Positions 25,033-34,783 of a stretch of 64,000 nt of DNA are shown in pieces. Under the pieces are notes generated by a model. That model was not told the origin of the DNA. It saw nothing but the letters and a program-made list of their open reading frames with translations, and made no database searches. Origin of the DNA: an uncultured Lachnospiraceae bacterium (GTDB taxonomy: Bacteria; Bacillota; Clostridia; Lachnospirales; Lachnospiraceae); contig CACZIO010000004.1 in the NCBI GenBank assembly GCA_902781215.1, positions 1-64,000 of the forward strand. Direction: 5' to 3'. How positions within the stretch are numbered: position 1 is the stretch's first letter; every line of letters begins with the position of its first letter. Made by a program: the position numbers and the translations under genes.

Positions 25033-28000
25033 TCAGCGATCCTGACAGGAAAATCTCCGGTTCAGAAGAATGATCAGGAGCAGGAGAAAACCGCCAGAAG
25101 AATACAAAGCCCCGAAAAAGAGCTTTTTCCTGTTATAGAACTGCACCAGAGGATCAGGGTGGATGACCGGCGACCAGTCAATGACTTCATCTGAACGTAC
25201 ACTGCGGTTTCCGGCAGCATCCACAGCCTCCACATGCAGATGCTGCGGATGTACACTGCTGCTGAAGCAGAAAGGAATCATACCCATGTTGGCCTCCAGC
25301 GTCTCCGACAGCGGATACTCACCTTCATGCAGTGCGTCCATGTCCTCCGGATTATCCATCCAGGTTCCAACCAGGCAGCCGTCGAGCCAGATCTGCACAC
25401 AGGAAAGACGGTTTCCGTCTTCCGGGACAATCTCCACATTCAGATGATCCTGCCGCCAGTACCTCTTGGTCTGGTCAACTCCCCGGAGCGATACCGTCGG
25501 GCTCGTCCTGTCGATCACAAAAGACAGCGGTACAGACGTTTCTCTGCCTTCTTCTTCCCGGATTCCGTCATTTGTATTCATATTGCCGGCTGTATCGACT
25601 GACTGTACTGTCACCCTGTATTGGCCTTCTTCCGCAAAGCATTTAGCGGACAGTGTGTAGAGATAGACATATCCGGAGAATACATCCTGCTTTGGCAGGC
25701 AGGTCACCGTATAATCCTCCCCCTCTGTGAGCCTTGTAAAATCATGGTCATGAGAGAGATAGACCTCCCTGGATACCAGTTCGCAGACATTGATCTCACG
25801 CAGGCAGAGGTCCTTTGCCTGCTGCCGGCAGCTGTTTACAAATGACAGTGTGACAGGGTCATCATTGTAATCGTAGGTGGACCCGAAGCGGTTGACGCTG
25901 AATTGAAAGTTCATCTGGGCTGTATTACCTGCGCGGTCGGTGATCACCCCGTTCACCGTATAGATATCGTCAACTGTGCGCTGTCCGGGAAAGTCCTCAT
26001 AAATGATCCTGCCGCCAAAACCCGTCCCGTCATCGTAGATTTCCTGTCTCTTCAGGTCGATCGTCCTGTCTGTGCGGCAGCCTGTAATCCGGAAGGACAC
26101 AGCTTTTGGATCGTAATGATTATCTCCGAAGCAGATCCGCGGCGCGACGGTTCCGGTATAGACACCTCCTGCCTGAACAGAATTTCCCTCTATCGATATT
26201 TCCGGCTTCGTTGTATCGATCGTGAATGGTTCCGCTGTGACAGAAGCCGCAACATTTCCCGCCAGATCTGTGCAGCCGGCGGAAAGTGTATAGTCTCCGT
26301 CCTTTCCGTATCTGCAGGAAACCGTGTGCAGGTCCCCACTGTTTTTCCATCTTCCCGGCACCGCCGTGATCTTTTTGTTTCCCTCAGGTGTCGTCACCAT
26401 ACCTCCCGTGCGGATCAGAGCCTCAGACTCCCGGAAGTTGTGTTCCCTGATGGAAACGACCGCAGTTCTTGCCCTGTTGAAATATCTGCCTCCATGGTAC
26501 CCCTCCCTGATATCGAAGGAGATTGAAATTTCCGGGGCTGTCCTGTCGATCGTAAAATCCCGAGGAGCCGCCCCCTCAAAATGTACCACTGCCGGATTGC
26601 CGAGGGCATCAGTCCCGGACACCGCGAGGGTATAGTCACCGTCTTTGCTGTAGGCAATGTCATGTTCCCACAGATCGTTTTCACCATTTCCGGTATGCCG
26701 TATATTCCGAAAGCCGCCCGGGTGGGAAGCCTGTGTCTGAATATGAATACGGCTGCTGTCCACATTTCTGTCCCTCACAAGGACAGAGGCTGTCCGCGGT
26801 TTGTTGAAATACCGGACGTTCATGACACTGTTATTATCGAACCGCACTGTGATCTCAGGTCCCTTTGTGTCAATGCCGCATCGGTAAGTCACCTGATCAG
26901 CCACATTGCCGGCATTGTCCTCCGCTGTCACCACCACTTCAATATCATTGGTCTCATACACGCCCCCGGTCCCCAGATGAATCTTTTTCTCATAGACATG
27001 ATCCAGACTTTCTGTCTGATAGAGCTTTGCCGGCCCTGTATGAAAGCGCCTTCCGTCTACTGTCTGACTTCCATCGATCGTCTGGCGGAGTATTGTCTTT
27101 CCATCCGCCTTCACCGTCCAGCTGACACGCGCCAGGCCCGCGCTCTTCACATGCTCATTCGGATCCACAACACGTATCTTCAGATCAGCCGAGTGGTTAA
27201 ATAAATCCCTTCCGTCCGCCCGGCTCCTGGTCACCTTTCCGGTGGCGGTCACAACAGCGACCGGTCTGTCCAGATCTTTGTTGACAGGCGGTGTCACATC
27301 CAGATAGATCCTGTTGGATTCCCGGAATCCCTCTTTCAGAAATCCGCAGCGGTTTCCCGCCCTGTCCGTCAGAACCAGGTTCTCCACATGGAAGATCTGT
27401 TCCCCGCTGACCTGTAAACGGCTTTTGTGATGATCCTTGTATTCCGGGCTGTCATATTTCTGATCCTGTCCACTGACTGAAGAGGCGATTCGATAGGATG
27501 CGCGGACCGGCGAAGGGTCCTCTGCAGAAACCGAAACAACCGCGGCTGTCTCCTTTCGATAAGGGGCATACCTCCCTTTTCCTTCGGCGAGGGTGTTGGT
27601 ACCATCTCTCCCCAGATCAACATGGTAATATGATCCTTTACCGTTCCCGATCTCCAGCACACCGGCAGGCGCTGTCCGATCCAGGATCTTGTTTCCAGTC
27701 CAGAATCCTGCACTCATATGGGCGTCCGGCTCTGCTGCCATGAGCCCATCCGCTCCGTCCTTACGGCCGGCAGGAAAGGTTGCCCGAAAACCAGCTTTTC
27801 TCTTTTCCTCAGGACTCTGCACAAGAGCATTTCCCGCCTTGTCCGTGCCGCACACCGCAAAGCGGTAGATTCCCTCCCGGTCTGCCTGTATCCCGGACAT
27901 GCAGGATTTCCCCTCAGCATGAAAGTCCCCTATTCGCTGATTTGTTTCCTCCCATGTCAGTTCCGTCCGGTCATAAAACGTAATATCCTGCTGGTCTCTG

Positions 28001-30810
28001 AACGCATATCCGGAGTGGATCCTCTCCGGATCCAGATGACTGTCCCGGACTTCAAACATTCCTTTCAGTTCTGAGGCGGCACTGCCGTAATAGACTGTTG
28101 TTCCGGCAATCGTCTCCCCTCCCTGCGGATCCTCCATGGTAAAGTCAAAAACCGGTTCCACCGTGTCCAGAACGATCCGGAATCTGGCGCAGCAGCTTCT
28201 GGCGCAACCTGTCGTTTCATAGCTGTCCTCTACCGGCAGAAGCCCGGTCCTCGTTTTTTCGTCAAAGGACTCTCTCACACAGACCGCGTTGCCCGCCCGG
28301 TCCGTTCCGAACACTTTATAATAATATCCTCCGTCAGTAGTATGTTTCGGGTCCGGAGAAACCGTAAAAATATGTTCCATCGTTCCGTCCCGGCACATGC
28401 TCTGTCTGTCCGCTTCCCGGATGCCTCCATGCCCCGCCTGCTGAACGGTCAGTCTGTCAAAATCCAACGCTGCCTTCTGTTTTTCTTCATCCCTTCCGTA
28501 AAAATCCGAGATATGCACAGATGCTGAAAAAGACTGATTTACATAAGCAGTCGCAAGGCTGTAATGATCAGGGTCCTGCTCCGGATCCCCGTCCGAACCG
28601 TTTGTACCATCGTACAGCCAGGCTGTTGCTCCCGTAGAATAACTGACCAGTGCCACCGGTGCCGTGTGATCGACCACCTTGCCATAACAGAGGGTAATGA
28701 TCCCTCTGCCTGTCTGATCTGTCCTCTCCTGTGCCGCATCCACCTCGCTCCCGCCTTCACCTGTATGTGCATATTGCGCCTGCCCGTCCGTGGTCTTTTG
28801 CAGCTTTAAGGGATTTCCGGCCCTGTCGGCGCCTGCAACCGCAATATCCGTATACCTTCCTTCCGCAGATTTTCCTTTTTCCACCAGTCCGTATCCGTAC
28901 GTGACCTCTGCCCTCTGCATATCCTGACCAGAAGAACCGGCAGCTCCCGCCGAGAAGGATACGCTGCTCTCCGTTGGTTCAGCATCCCCGTTTCTTCGCC
29001 AGGAAACCGTCCAACGCTCCGGGTTTTTCTCGCGGATTGAAAAGACTGTGCGGACCGTATCGTCGCTGTAATAATAAAATGCGCCCTCCTTACCGTCCCT
29101 ATAAGGTGACGCATCCGGTGTGCCGTCCTCAGCGATCCCATGTGCCCGCGCCGCTGTCCGGATCGAGGTCACGACCGGACAGGTCATATCCAGAATAAAT
29201 GAGCCGGTCATACCGCCTTCGTGCCGGGTGGTTTTCATTCCCGATACTTTCTGCATCGTTTTTGTTGTATTCCCCGCCAGATCACGGGCTGTCACTGTCA
29301 GGCGGATCAGGCCGTCCCCCAGCCGCTGTACCTCTTCATCCGACCATCTGACCACAACATCTTTCTGAGCGGCAGCCTCCTTTATTTCATCATCTTCTCC
29401 AGGAACGCGCCGCAGGATCTGTCCCCGCTCTCCTTCCTTTTCGATTCTGAACTCCTGCACCAGTTTCTTATGGTTTTCTTCATTTCCGACAGAAACACAG
29501 TAACTGCCTTTTCCATCTCCCGGGCCCGGATCGCTGATCCTGATCTCTATACCGCAGTTGGACGCACGATAATAATACATCCCTCCGCCCTGCTCATCGC
29601 AATTGCCCTTCCGTGTCATCTCAGCTTCCATCAGCGGAGGTGTCGTATCAAGGACAAATCCTGCCTCATCGCATACCCCGGAAGTCTCATTCAGCAGCCT
29701 GCCATCCCTGTACAGATTCAGGCATGCGTCTTCACTTCCTGCACGAAACAGCGTCCCCCTGTTTCCACATCTGTCCTCGGCCCTGATTGTCAGGCGGATC
29801 TGCCCGTCCTTCAATTCCGCTGCCCTTTCAAGCGCAAACCTCACGCTTGTCTTCGCCTCGTCAACCGTCACCGGTGGATCGCTTTCTTCATCCTCCGAAT
29901 ATCTCCAGGTTTTTGTCCTGCCGGTCGAAGTATTTTCTGCACAGACTTCAACAACACGCAGACCTGATGGATCCGTCACCTCCATCACCGCTCCTTTCCA
30001 GGAGTCTGCAGAATAGAGGTACCCCCCGGAAGACCCCTCTCCAAGTCTGATCCCCCCTGCTGCATGTAACACAGCATCCGGCGGCTGTGTATCTGCCGGA
30101 TCCTCCCCAGTCTCGCTCTCCTCCGGTTTTGGGGTTTGTGCGCCGATATCGTCCTGCCCATTTTGTTTCTCCGGGACCTGCAGACCTGTATCATCCCGGG
30201 TCAGGCCCAGATCTTCCGTCCGCCCGTCCCCGCTCTGACGTCCGGCATCATCTGCCTGTTCATCTGCAGGCTGTATTCCTGCCTGCTCCTCATTCTCATT
30301 CACCGGACCGTCCGGAGACTGCGCCGCATGATCCGCTGTCCGGTCCTCTTTACTCCCTTCCGGGGCTGTCTCCTCCGCTGCTTCTCCCGTTCCGGTACCG
30401 CCGATTTCCGCAGCTTCCTGATCTGTCGAATCCTTCTGACTCTCCCGATCCGGATCAGAGCTGTCCCTCTTCGCCTCTCCTTCCTTCCCGGGTTCCCTTT
30501 CATTGTGATCCGTTTCTGCCTTTCTGCTTCCGGCTCCATCCGATGATGACCCGACATCTGCGGACTCCGGACCGGCGCTGACCGCCGCCGCAGGCGTCTC
30601 CCCTGTCTGCTCAGACTTTGAGCCTCCCGTATCCTCTGTCTGCTGTTCCCCGCGCACACTGACTGATTCTGTCCCGCTCTCCGAGGCAGCTGCTGTAACC
30701 ATGCCCGGACTTATATTGATTTCATCCAAAGTCATAACCACAGCGGGTGGCATCAGTACAGATAAAGCCACAATCGTTCCGACTAAAAAGACTGCCGCTT
30801 TCTTTTTCAT
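25033..30810 (-). CDS. Giant surface protein with tandem Ig-like repeats
   Basis: A 1925-residue exported protein. A signal peptide (MKKKAAVFLVGTIVALSVLM) leads into about 210 residues of Glu/Asp/Ser/Gly/Thr-rich low-complexity sequence. Then come roughly a dozen Ig-like units, each ending with the same motif, (A/G/V)xDxAGN: ARDLAGN, GADRAGN, GTDRAGN, GTDKAGN, LTDRAGN, AEDNAGN, GTDALGN, CTDLAGN, ITDRAGN, VDTAGN, VDAAGN. A single membrane helix near the C-terminus (ALYSSGGFLLLLIILL) and a basic tail anchor it; there is no LPxTG motif. It is likely displayed on the cell surface as an adhesin or sensor stalk. It lies directly downstream of a small membrane protein, a Ser/Thr kinase and a PP2C phosphatase in one transcript. 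Confidence 0.85.
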   Translation of the reverse strand: MKKKAAVFLVGTIVALSVLMPPAVVMTLDEINISPGMVTAAASESGTESVSVRGEQQTEDTGGSKSEQTGETPAAAVSAGPESADVGSSSDGAGSRKAETDHNEREPGKEGEAKRDSSDPDRESQKDSTDQEAAEIGGTGTGEAAEETAPEGSKEDRTADHAAQSPDGPVNENEEQAGIQPADEQADDAGRQSGDGRTEDLGLTRDDTGLQVPEKQNGQDDIGAQTPKPEESETGEDPADTQPPDAVLHAAGGIRLGEGSSGGYLYSADSWKGAVMEVTDPSGLRVVEVCAENTSTGRTKTWRYSEDEESDPPVTVDEAKTSVRFALERAAELKDGQIRLTIRAEDRCGNRGTLFRAGSEDACLNLYRDGRLLNETSGVCDEAGFVLDTTPPLMEAEMTRKGNCDEQGGGMYYYRASNCGIEIRISDPGPGDGKGSYCVSVGNEENHKKLVQEFRIEKEGERGQILRRVPGEDDEIKEAAAQKDVVVRWSDEEVQRLGDGLIRLTVTARDLAGNTTKTMQKVSGMKTTRHEGGMTGSFILDMTCPVVTSIRTAARAHGIAEDGTPDASPYRDGKEGAFYYYSDDTVRTVFSIREKNPERWTVSWRRNGDAEPTESSVSFSAGAAGSSGQDMQRAEVTYGYGLVEKGKSAEGRYTDIAVAGADRAGNPLKLQKTTDGQAQYAHTGEGGSEVDAAQERTDQTGRGIITLCYGKVVDHTAPVALVSYSTGATAWLYDGTNGSDGDPEQDPDHYSLATAYVNQSFSASVHISDFYGRDEEKQKAALDFDRLTVQQAGHGGIREADRQSMCRDGTMEHIFTVSPDPKHTTDGGYYYKVFGTDRAGNAVCVRESFDEKTRTGLLPVEDSYETTGCARSCCARFRIVLDTVEPVFDFTMEDPQGGETIAGTTVYYGSAASELKGMFEVRDSHLDPERIHSGYAFRDQQDITFYDRTELTWEETNQRIGDFHAEGKSCMSGIQADREGIYRFAVCGTDKAGNALVQSPEEKRKAGFRATFPAGRKDGADGLMAAEPDAHMSAGFWTGNKILDRTAPAGVLEIGNGKGSYYHVDLGRDGTNTLAEGKGRYAPYRKETAAVVSVSAEDPSPVRASYRIASSVSGQDQKYDSPEYKDHHKSRLQVSGEQIFHVENLVLTDRAGNRCGFLKEGFRESNRIYLDVTPPVNKDLDRPVAVVTATGKVTRSRADGRDLFNHSADLKIRVVDPNEHVKSAGLARVSWTVKADGKTILRQTIDGSQTVDGRRFHTGPAKLYQTESLDHVYEKKIHLGTGGVYETNDIEVVVTAEDNAGNVADQVTYRCGIDTKGPEITVRFDNNSVMNVRYFNKPRTASVLVRDRNVDSSRIHIQTQASHPGGFRNIRHTGNGENDLWEHDIAYSKDGDYTLAVSGTDALGNPAVVHFEGAAPRDFTIDRTAPEISISFDIREGYHGGRYFNRARTAVVSIREHNFRESEALIRTGGMVTTPEGNKKITAVPGRWKNSGDLHTVSCRYGKDGDYTLSAGCTDLAGNVAASVTAEPFTIDTTKPEISIEGNSVQAGGVYTGTVAPRICFGDNHYDPKAVSFRITGCRTDRTIDLKRQEIYDDGTGFGGRIIYEDFPGQRTVDDIYTVNGVITDRAGNTAQMNFQFSVNRFGSTYDYNDDPVTLSFVNSCRQQAKDLCLREINVCELVSREVYLSHDHDFTRLTEGEDYTVTCLPKQDVFSGYVYLYTLSAKCFAEEGQYRVTVQSVDTAGNMNTNDGIREEEGRETSVPLSFVIDRTSPTVSLRGVDQTKRYWRQDHLNVEIVPEDGNRLSCVQIWLDGCLVGTWMDNPEDMDALHEGEYPLSETLEANMGMIPFCFSSSVHPQHLHVEAVDAAGNRSVRSDEVIDWSPVIHPDPLVQFYNRKKLFFGALYSSGGFLLLLIILLNRRFSCQDR

Positions 30811-30846
30811 CCCTTTTACCCGCTCCTGTTTTCGGTCATATTGGTC

Positions 30847-31311
30847 TCAGACAATCTCCTGCGTATGTATGATGGCCGTGTTCACTATGATCTCAAAAGG
30901 GATCTCCCCGTCCGTTCCGCACCCGGATTGTTTTATCTGACCGCCTGTCGTTTTCCTGTTCCATGATGTAAGTCCCTCTGCAGGAAGCATATCGAGCCGG
31001 ATCGTATCTCCTTTTTCCCCTGCGCCCGGATCCGCCGGTATTTTATGTGGAACAATGTCCGATTCCCGCCTTGTCTTTTCTTTTTCCGCCGGGCTTCCGG
31101 CATATCCCGCAGAGGATTTCTCCGACCTTTTTCCTGGCTGCATTCTTCGCAGCTCTCCACCTCCGTATCTGTTCCTTCGAAAAGCCACGACATCCGGGAT
31201 CCTCAGCCGGAAAAACAGAAAAGCCGCACACATAACAGATACCGCAAATCCCGCGGCAGAGAGCACGTATGCTGTATTCAGTATTGGAAGCAATACCTCT
31301 GTTCTCATCAT
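30847..31311 (-). CDS. Small single-pass membrane protein in the kinase operon
   Basis: A 154-residue protein with one hydrophobic helix near the N-terminus (about residues 11-35, containing AGFAVSVMCAAFLFFRLR), then a basic stretch, a charged linker and a C-terminus IVNTAIIHTQEIV that looks structured. No family recognised. Its ATG overlaps the kinase stop codon by one base (TAATG), so it is translationally coupled to the kinase and precedes the Ig-repeat gene by 36 bases. It may be an accessory partner of the kinase or the surface protein. Confidence 0.75.
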   Translation of the reverse strand: MMRTEVLLPILNTAYVLSAAGFAVSVMCAAFLFFRLRIPDVVAFRRNRYGGGELRRMQPGKRSEKSSAGYAGSPAEKEKTRRESDIVPHKIPADPGAGEKGDTIRLDMLPAEGLTSWNRKTTGGQIKQSGCGTDGEIPFEIIVNTAIIHTQEIV

Positions 31312-33116
31312 TACTCTTTCCTCGCAGATCCTTCTCTTCGGGCATTCGCACTTTCTTCCTCGCCGAAAAGATGATCCGCCCGGAACTGTGCCGCATCAAT
31401 GGCCTGTGCAGTCTCCTCGTTCATCTGCCGGTCATAATGTGTGTCATCTTTGTCAGCAGCATATTTTTTCAGAAATTCCCGTCCGGTTGAAAGAGCATTT
31501 TTCATCTGCTCCTCACTGATTCCCGCATCCCTGTACAGATCTGCATTCAGCAGGATCTGCCTGGCCTGCTCCCTGTACATGGCCGTTGCGATCCTCCTCG
31601 TCCCGCACCTGCTGACCGCTTCAGATGGTTCGGAAGTGTACCCTGCCAGTTCCATCCAGACCTCCTCCGCATCGTTCTGACCGATCCATGAAGAGTCCGC
31701 ATTGTTCTGTCTGCTTCCGGCACAGAAATCCGCGATCAGAAACAGACTCCGGCAGATACTGTCTTCATGCCTTCTCCGGTCCAGGGCAGACGGTCTGCTG
31801 ATCTCCGATAATCTGCGTGCCGCATAGGTATATCCGTCCCTGTTCTCATAGTAAAAAAAGTAGTCGGTTCCCAGGCGATACATCAGACGGTCAAAAACTG
31901 CCGGATCCGCCTTCCGGAGGATCTCCGCGTTGGAGCGCATATGTCCGTCTGCGGTGCTGCCCAGACAATCCTCGATGACCCTCCTCTCAGCCGCTGTCAC
32001 CAGATGATCCTCCTCTACCGCTCCGGCCAACGTCTGGTATGCCCTGGGATCCCGGGGATTCAGACAGACAGCCTCAAGGTAAGCCTCCCGTCCCTCCGGC
32101 ACACTCTCTGCAGCTTCTGCCCTGCTGATCCACGCTGTATACGTTGTATTCACGACACGCAGACGGGCCGTCACCAGGAACAGCATACCGGCAGCAGTCA
32201 CAGCCGCCGCCGCAACAGCAGTCATGAACCATTTCCACTTTTTTCCATATTCCCTGATCACCGAATCATCAAGGTCCCGCCGGTGCTCCAGATCATATTT
32301 CAGCTCATCCGCACTCTGATACCTGTTCTCCCTGGACGGCTCACAGCATCTGGCTACAATCTTCTCCAGGCCTGTACCCCCGAGTTCCGGCCGCAGTTCT
32401 CCAAGAGGCAGAAAGGCATAGTCTGTTTCCGCAGGGCTGTAACCGGTCAGAAGATGGTACATGGTTGCTCCCAGATTATAAATATCCGTGCGGGCATCGC
32501 TCTCCCCCAGGCCCCCGAACTGCTCCGGCGCAGCATATCCTCGCGTTCCCAGCGAAACCGTGTCCCCGCTGCCGCATTCTTTCAGCTCGCGCGCTGTCCC
32601 GAAATCGATCACGCATACGGAACCGAACGGACTTGCACTGGTGCGGTCCTCCTGCAGCATGATATTGGCAGGTTTCAGATCCCTGTATATGATCGGAGGC
32701 GTCCTCGTGTGCAGATAGATCAGGACATCACAGAGCTGCACAGCCCATTCGCTCACTGCTTCCGGATCCAGCGCCCCGTGCCCGGAGGGGTCCATGGCCT
32801 TTTTTTCGTCCATGATCTTCTGCAGGTCCCGCCCCTGGATGTAGTCCATAACGATCAGAAGGCTCTCCTCTCCGTCAATGATGTCCACAATTTCAGGCAG
32901 GTTCGGGTGATGAAGCTTTCTGAGCATTTCTGTCTCTGCTGCCAGGCCTGCCGCAGAAAGGCTTCCGCCCGCTTCCTCTGTCCGGCGTACCTCCTTGACC
33001 GCCCATGTCTTATTGGCGCGCTCGTTCCGGGCAAGATAAACAATACTCATGCCCCCTCTGCCGATCTCGCCCAGTATCCTGTATTTTCCCTCCAGAAGAT
33101 CCCCGGGATGCAGCAT
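31311..33116 (-). CDS. Transmembrane Ser/Thr protein kinase (Hanks type)
   Basis: A 601-residue kinase. The N-terminal kinase domain (about residues 1-275) has the Gly loop GEIGRGGMSIVYLA, the lysine in WAVKEVRR, the catalytic loop IIYRDLKPANIML (YRD in place of HRD), the DFG motif in CVIDFGTAREL and the activation segment SLGTRGYAAPEQFGG: all residues for activity are present. One membrane helix (about 297-320, AVAAAAVTAAGMLFLVTARL) separates it from a 270-residue extracellular part that is helical and TPR-like in feel, with no PASTA repeats. ATG 33116 is chosen because GGAGGTG lies 8 bases upstream. It follows the PP2C gene by 23 bases. Confidence 0.92.
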   Translation of the reverse strand: MLHPGDLLEGKYRILGEIGRGGMSIVYLARNERANKTWAVKEVRRTEEAGGSLSAAGLAAETEMLRKLHHPNLPEIVDIIDGEESLLIVMDYIQGRDLQKIMDEKKAMDPSGHGALDPEAVSEWAVQLCDVLIYLHTRTPPIIYRDLKPANIMLQEDRTSASPFGSVCVIDFGTARELKECGSGDTVSLGTRGYAAPEQFGGLGESDARTDIYNLGATMYHLLTGYSPAETDYAFLPLGELRPELGGTGLEKIVARCCEPSRENRYQSADELKYDLEHRRDLDDSVIREYGKKWKWFMTAVAAAAVTAAGMLFLVTARLRVVNTTYTAWISRAEAAESVPEGREAYLEAVCLNPRDPRAYQTLAGAVEEDHLVTAAERRVIEDCLGSTADGHMRSNAEILRKADPAVFDRLMYRLGTDYFFYYENRDGYTYAARRLSEISRPSALDRRRHEDSICRSLFLIADFCAGSRQNNADSSWIGQNDAEEVWMELAGYTSEPSEAVSRCGTRRIATAMYREQARQILLNADLYRDAGISEEQMKNALSTGREFLKKYAADKDDTHYDRQMNEETAQAIDAAQFRADHLFGEEESANARREGSARKE

Positions 33117-33139
33117 GATACATTCACCTCCCACCCGGA

Positions 33140-33907
33140 CTAAGCCGTTGATATCAGGATCGCGCTGATATTGTCCCGTTCCCCCCTCTCCAGACAGACT
33201 GCCGAAAGATCCGACAGTATTCCCTCGAGCACTTCTGTCCGTGTCAGATCGCGGGATCGCAGCCGCAGAGCCGCCTCCTCCTCCGTGACCTCATGCCAGA
33301 AACCATCGCTGCAGACCAGAAAGACCTGGCCCCGGGCCGCTTCACCCTCTCCAAAATCCGGCCTGACAGCCGGCCCGGTTCCAATGCACTGGAGCAGCAT
33401 ATTCCTGCGCGGATGAACCACAGCCTCCCTCTCCGTGAGATGACCCAGTTCCACCTCCCGCCGGACCCAGGTCTGATCCGCCGTGAGCCGGCAGACCGGG
33501 TCCGACAGGCGGTATATCCTGGAATCTCCGATATTCATCCAGAAATAATGACCTGCGGCGATCAGCAGCAAAGCACAGGTCGTCCCGAGTTCGATCCCGT
33601 TCCGATGACCGTATGCTGCAATCATCCTGTCTGCGCAGGCGGCCGCCTCCCTCCACTGCCTCCGGATTTCCTGCCCCTCCAGGCCTCCTGCCAGGAGTCC
33701 GGGAAGTCTCTCCGCAAACCAGTCCCGCATCGTGCGCACCACGGCAGCGCTGGCAGCTTCACCGCGCTCGAGCCCTCCCATCCCGTCGCAGACACAGGCC
33801 ATGACAACCTGTCCACATGAGCTGTCAGCCTGCATCAGGAGCATGGAGTCTTCATTTTTTTCCCTGTATGGACCTGTCTCTGTGTGTAAAGCCGCCGCAA
33901 AATGCAT
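33140..33907 (-). CDS. PP2C-family Ser/Thr phosphatase
   Basis: A 255-residue metal-dependent phosphatase. Motifs: EDSMLLM near the start (NED motif), VCDGMGGLERGEAAS (metal-binding DGMGG), MNIGDSRIYRL, LVCSDGF and the C-terminal RDNISAILI (GxDNxS variant). No membrane helix or signal. It would reverse phosphorylation by the kinase encoded 23 bases downstream, a standard kinase-phosphatase pairing. The start at 33907 has GGGAGGA eight bases upstream. It is the first gene of the operon, under the promoter at 33949-33977. Confidence 0.93.
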   Translation of the reverse strand: MHFAAALHTETGPYREKNEDSMLLMQADSSCGQVVMACVCDGMGGLERGEAASAAVVRTMRDWFAERLPGLLAGGLEGQEIRRQWREAAACADRMIAAYGHRNGIELGTTCALLLIAAGHYFWMNIGDSRIYRLSDPVCRLTADQTWVRREVELGHLTEREAVVHPRRNMLLQCIGTGPAVRPDFGEGEAARGQVFLVCSDGFWHEVTEEEAALRLRSRDLTRTEVLEGILSDLSAVCLERGERDNISAILISTA

Positions 33908-33948
33908 CTTTTCTTCCTCCCGCAGCATATGTCCTGTTTGTGTGTATT

Positions 33949-33977
33949 ATTATCCGCATATCCGGTATTTTTGTCAA
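33949..33977 (-). promoter_or_regulatory. Promoter of the phosphatase-kinase-Ig operon
   Basis: On the reverse strand TTGACA (33972-33977), 17 bases, GATAAT (33949-33954). Confidence 0.7.
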
Positions 33978-33987
33978 TACCGCATAT
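33954..33987. promoter_or_regulatory. Operator-like repeats over the phosphatase promoter
   Basis: CCGCATAT occurs twice as a direct repeat (33954-33961 and 33980-33987), flanking the spacer and -35. Between them CGGTATT/AATACCG forms an inverted repeat (33963-33969 and 33976-33982). Related (G/A)TATATG half-sites flank the -35 of the divergent XRE gene, so the same protein, probably the XRE regulator, may bind both. Confidence 0.5.
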
Positions 33988-34117
33988 TCGGAAATTCGGG
34001 ATCGCATTTTCGTTTTCAGGCACAGTAAGGACTCCTGATTTTCTGAATAATCCCGTCTTTCACGCTGCCTGCCCGGGCAGAATACAGCTCAGCCGGGATT
34101 TTCACGGCAGAATTACC

Positions 34118-34155
34118 GTATATGCATTGACTTCTTCCAGTATATGTGCTATTTT
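34118..34155 (+). promoter_or_regulatory. Promoter of the XRE regulator with repeated half-sites
   Basis: TTGACT (34127-34132), 17 bases, TATTTT (34150-34155). GTATATG occurs at 34118-34124 and again at 34140-34146, on either side of the -35, mirroring the arrangement in the divergent phosphatase promoter. Confidence 0.5.
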
Positions 34156-34351
34156 AAAAGTCCACCATTTTCACAATCAGCAGTCAGGTCTGCCGTCCTC
34201 ATGACGGCGGCAGGCACATATGCTTTCCTTGCGTCAGCTGCCCCGGAAAGCCGCGGCAAAGGGTTCCGACAGGCCCTCTTTTTGTTGTGGAACATCCCCG
34301 GAGCGATGGCTGTGCGCTGCATCGGTACTTAAAAAAAGGGAGGATTTGTCC

Positions 34352-34699
34352 ATGGTGATCAGCGAACGGATCTTTCAGGTCATGGAGGAAAAACATATCT
34401 CACAGACAGCACTCTCAGAGAGGACCGGGATCTCTCAGCGCACGATCAGTGACTGGAAGAGAAAAAAAACGAACCCCACACTGGAGAAAGTGATTCCCCT
34501 GTGTGAGGCTCTGGATATATCCCCGATGTTTCTTCTCACCGGGGAGGATGGTCCTTCGGAATATGTGATCACACAGCCGAAAGAGAACAATGGACTGCGC
34601 GAGGATGAACAGCTGGTCGTGGAGTATTACAACAGCATGTCCGAAGTTAAGAAAAAAAGGCTGATCGCCTATATGAAGGGACTTTCCAAAAGAAAGTGA
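34352..34699 (+). CDS. XRE-family transcriptional regulator
   Basis: A 115-residue DNA-binding protein. The N-terminal helix-turn-helix of the Cro/CI type is clear (ISQTALSERTGISQRTISDW, then PTLEKVIPLCEALDISPMFL). The C-terminal 40 residues are charged and helical. The start at 34352 has GGGAGG eight bases upstream; longer frames lack a site. It is divergent from the phosphatase-kinase-Ig operon, with matching repeats in both promoters, so it is a candidate regulator of that operon and of itself. Confidence 0.9.
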   Translation: MVISERIFQVMEEKHISQTALSERTGISQRTISDWKRKKTNPTLEKVIPLCEALDISPMFLLTGEDGPSEYVITQPKENNGLREDEQLVVEYYNSMSEVKKKRLIAYMKGLSKRK

Positions 34700-34783
34700 C
34701 CCTGTCTGTCCGACAGCAGGTACCTGCCGGAAAGCATATCTGACATATCAGACTGCCGGTGACATGGCAGTTTCTCATCAGCA

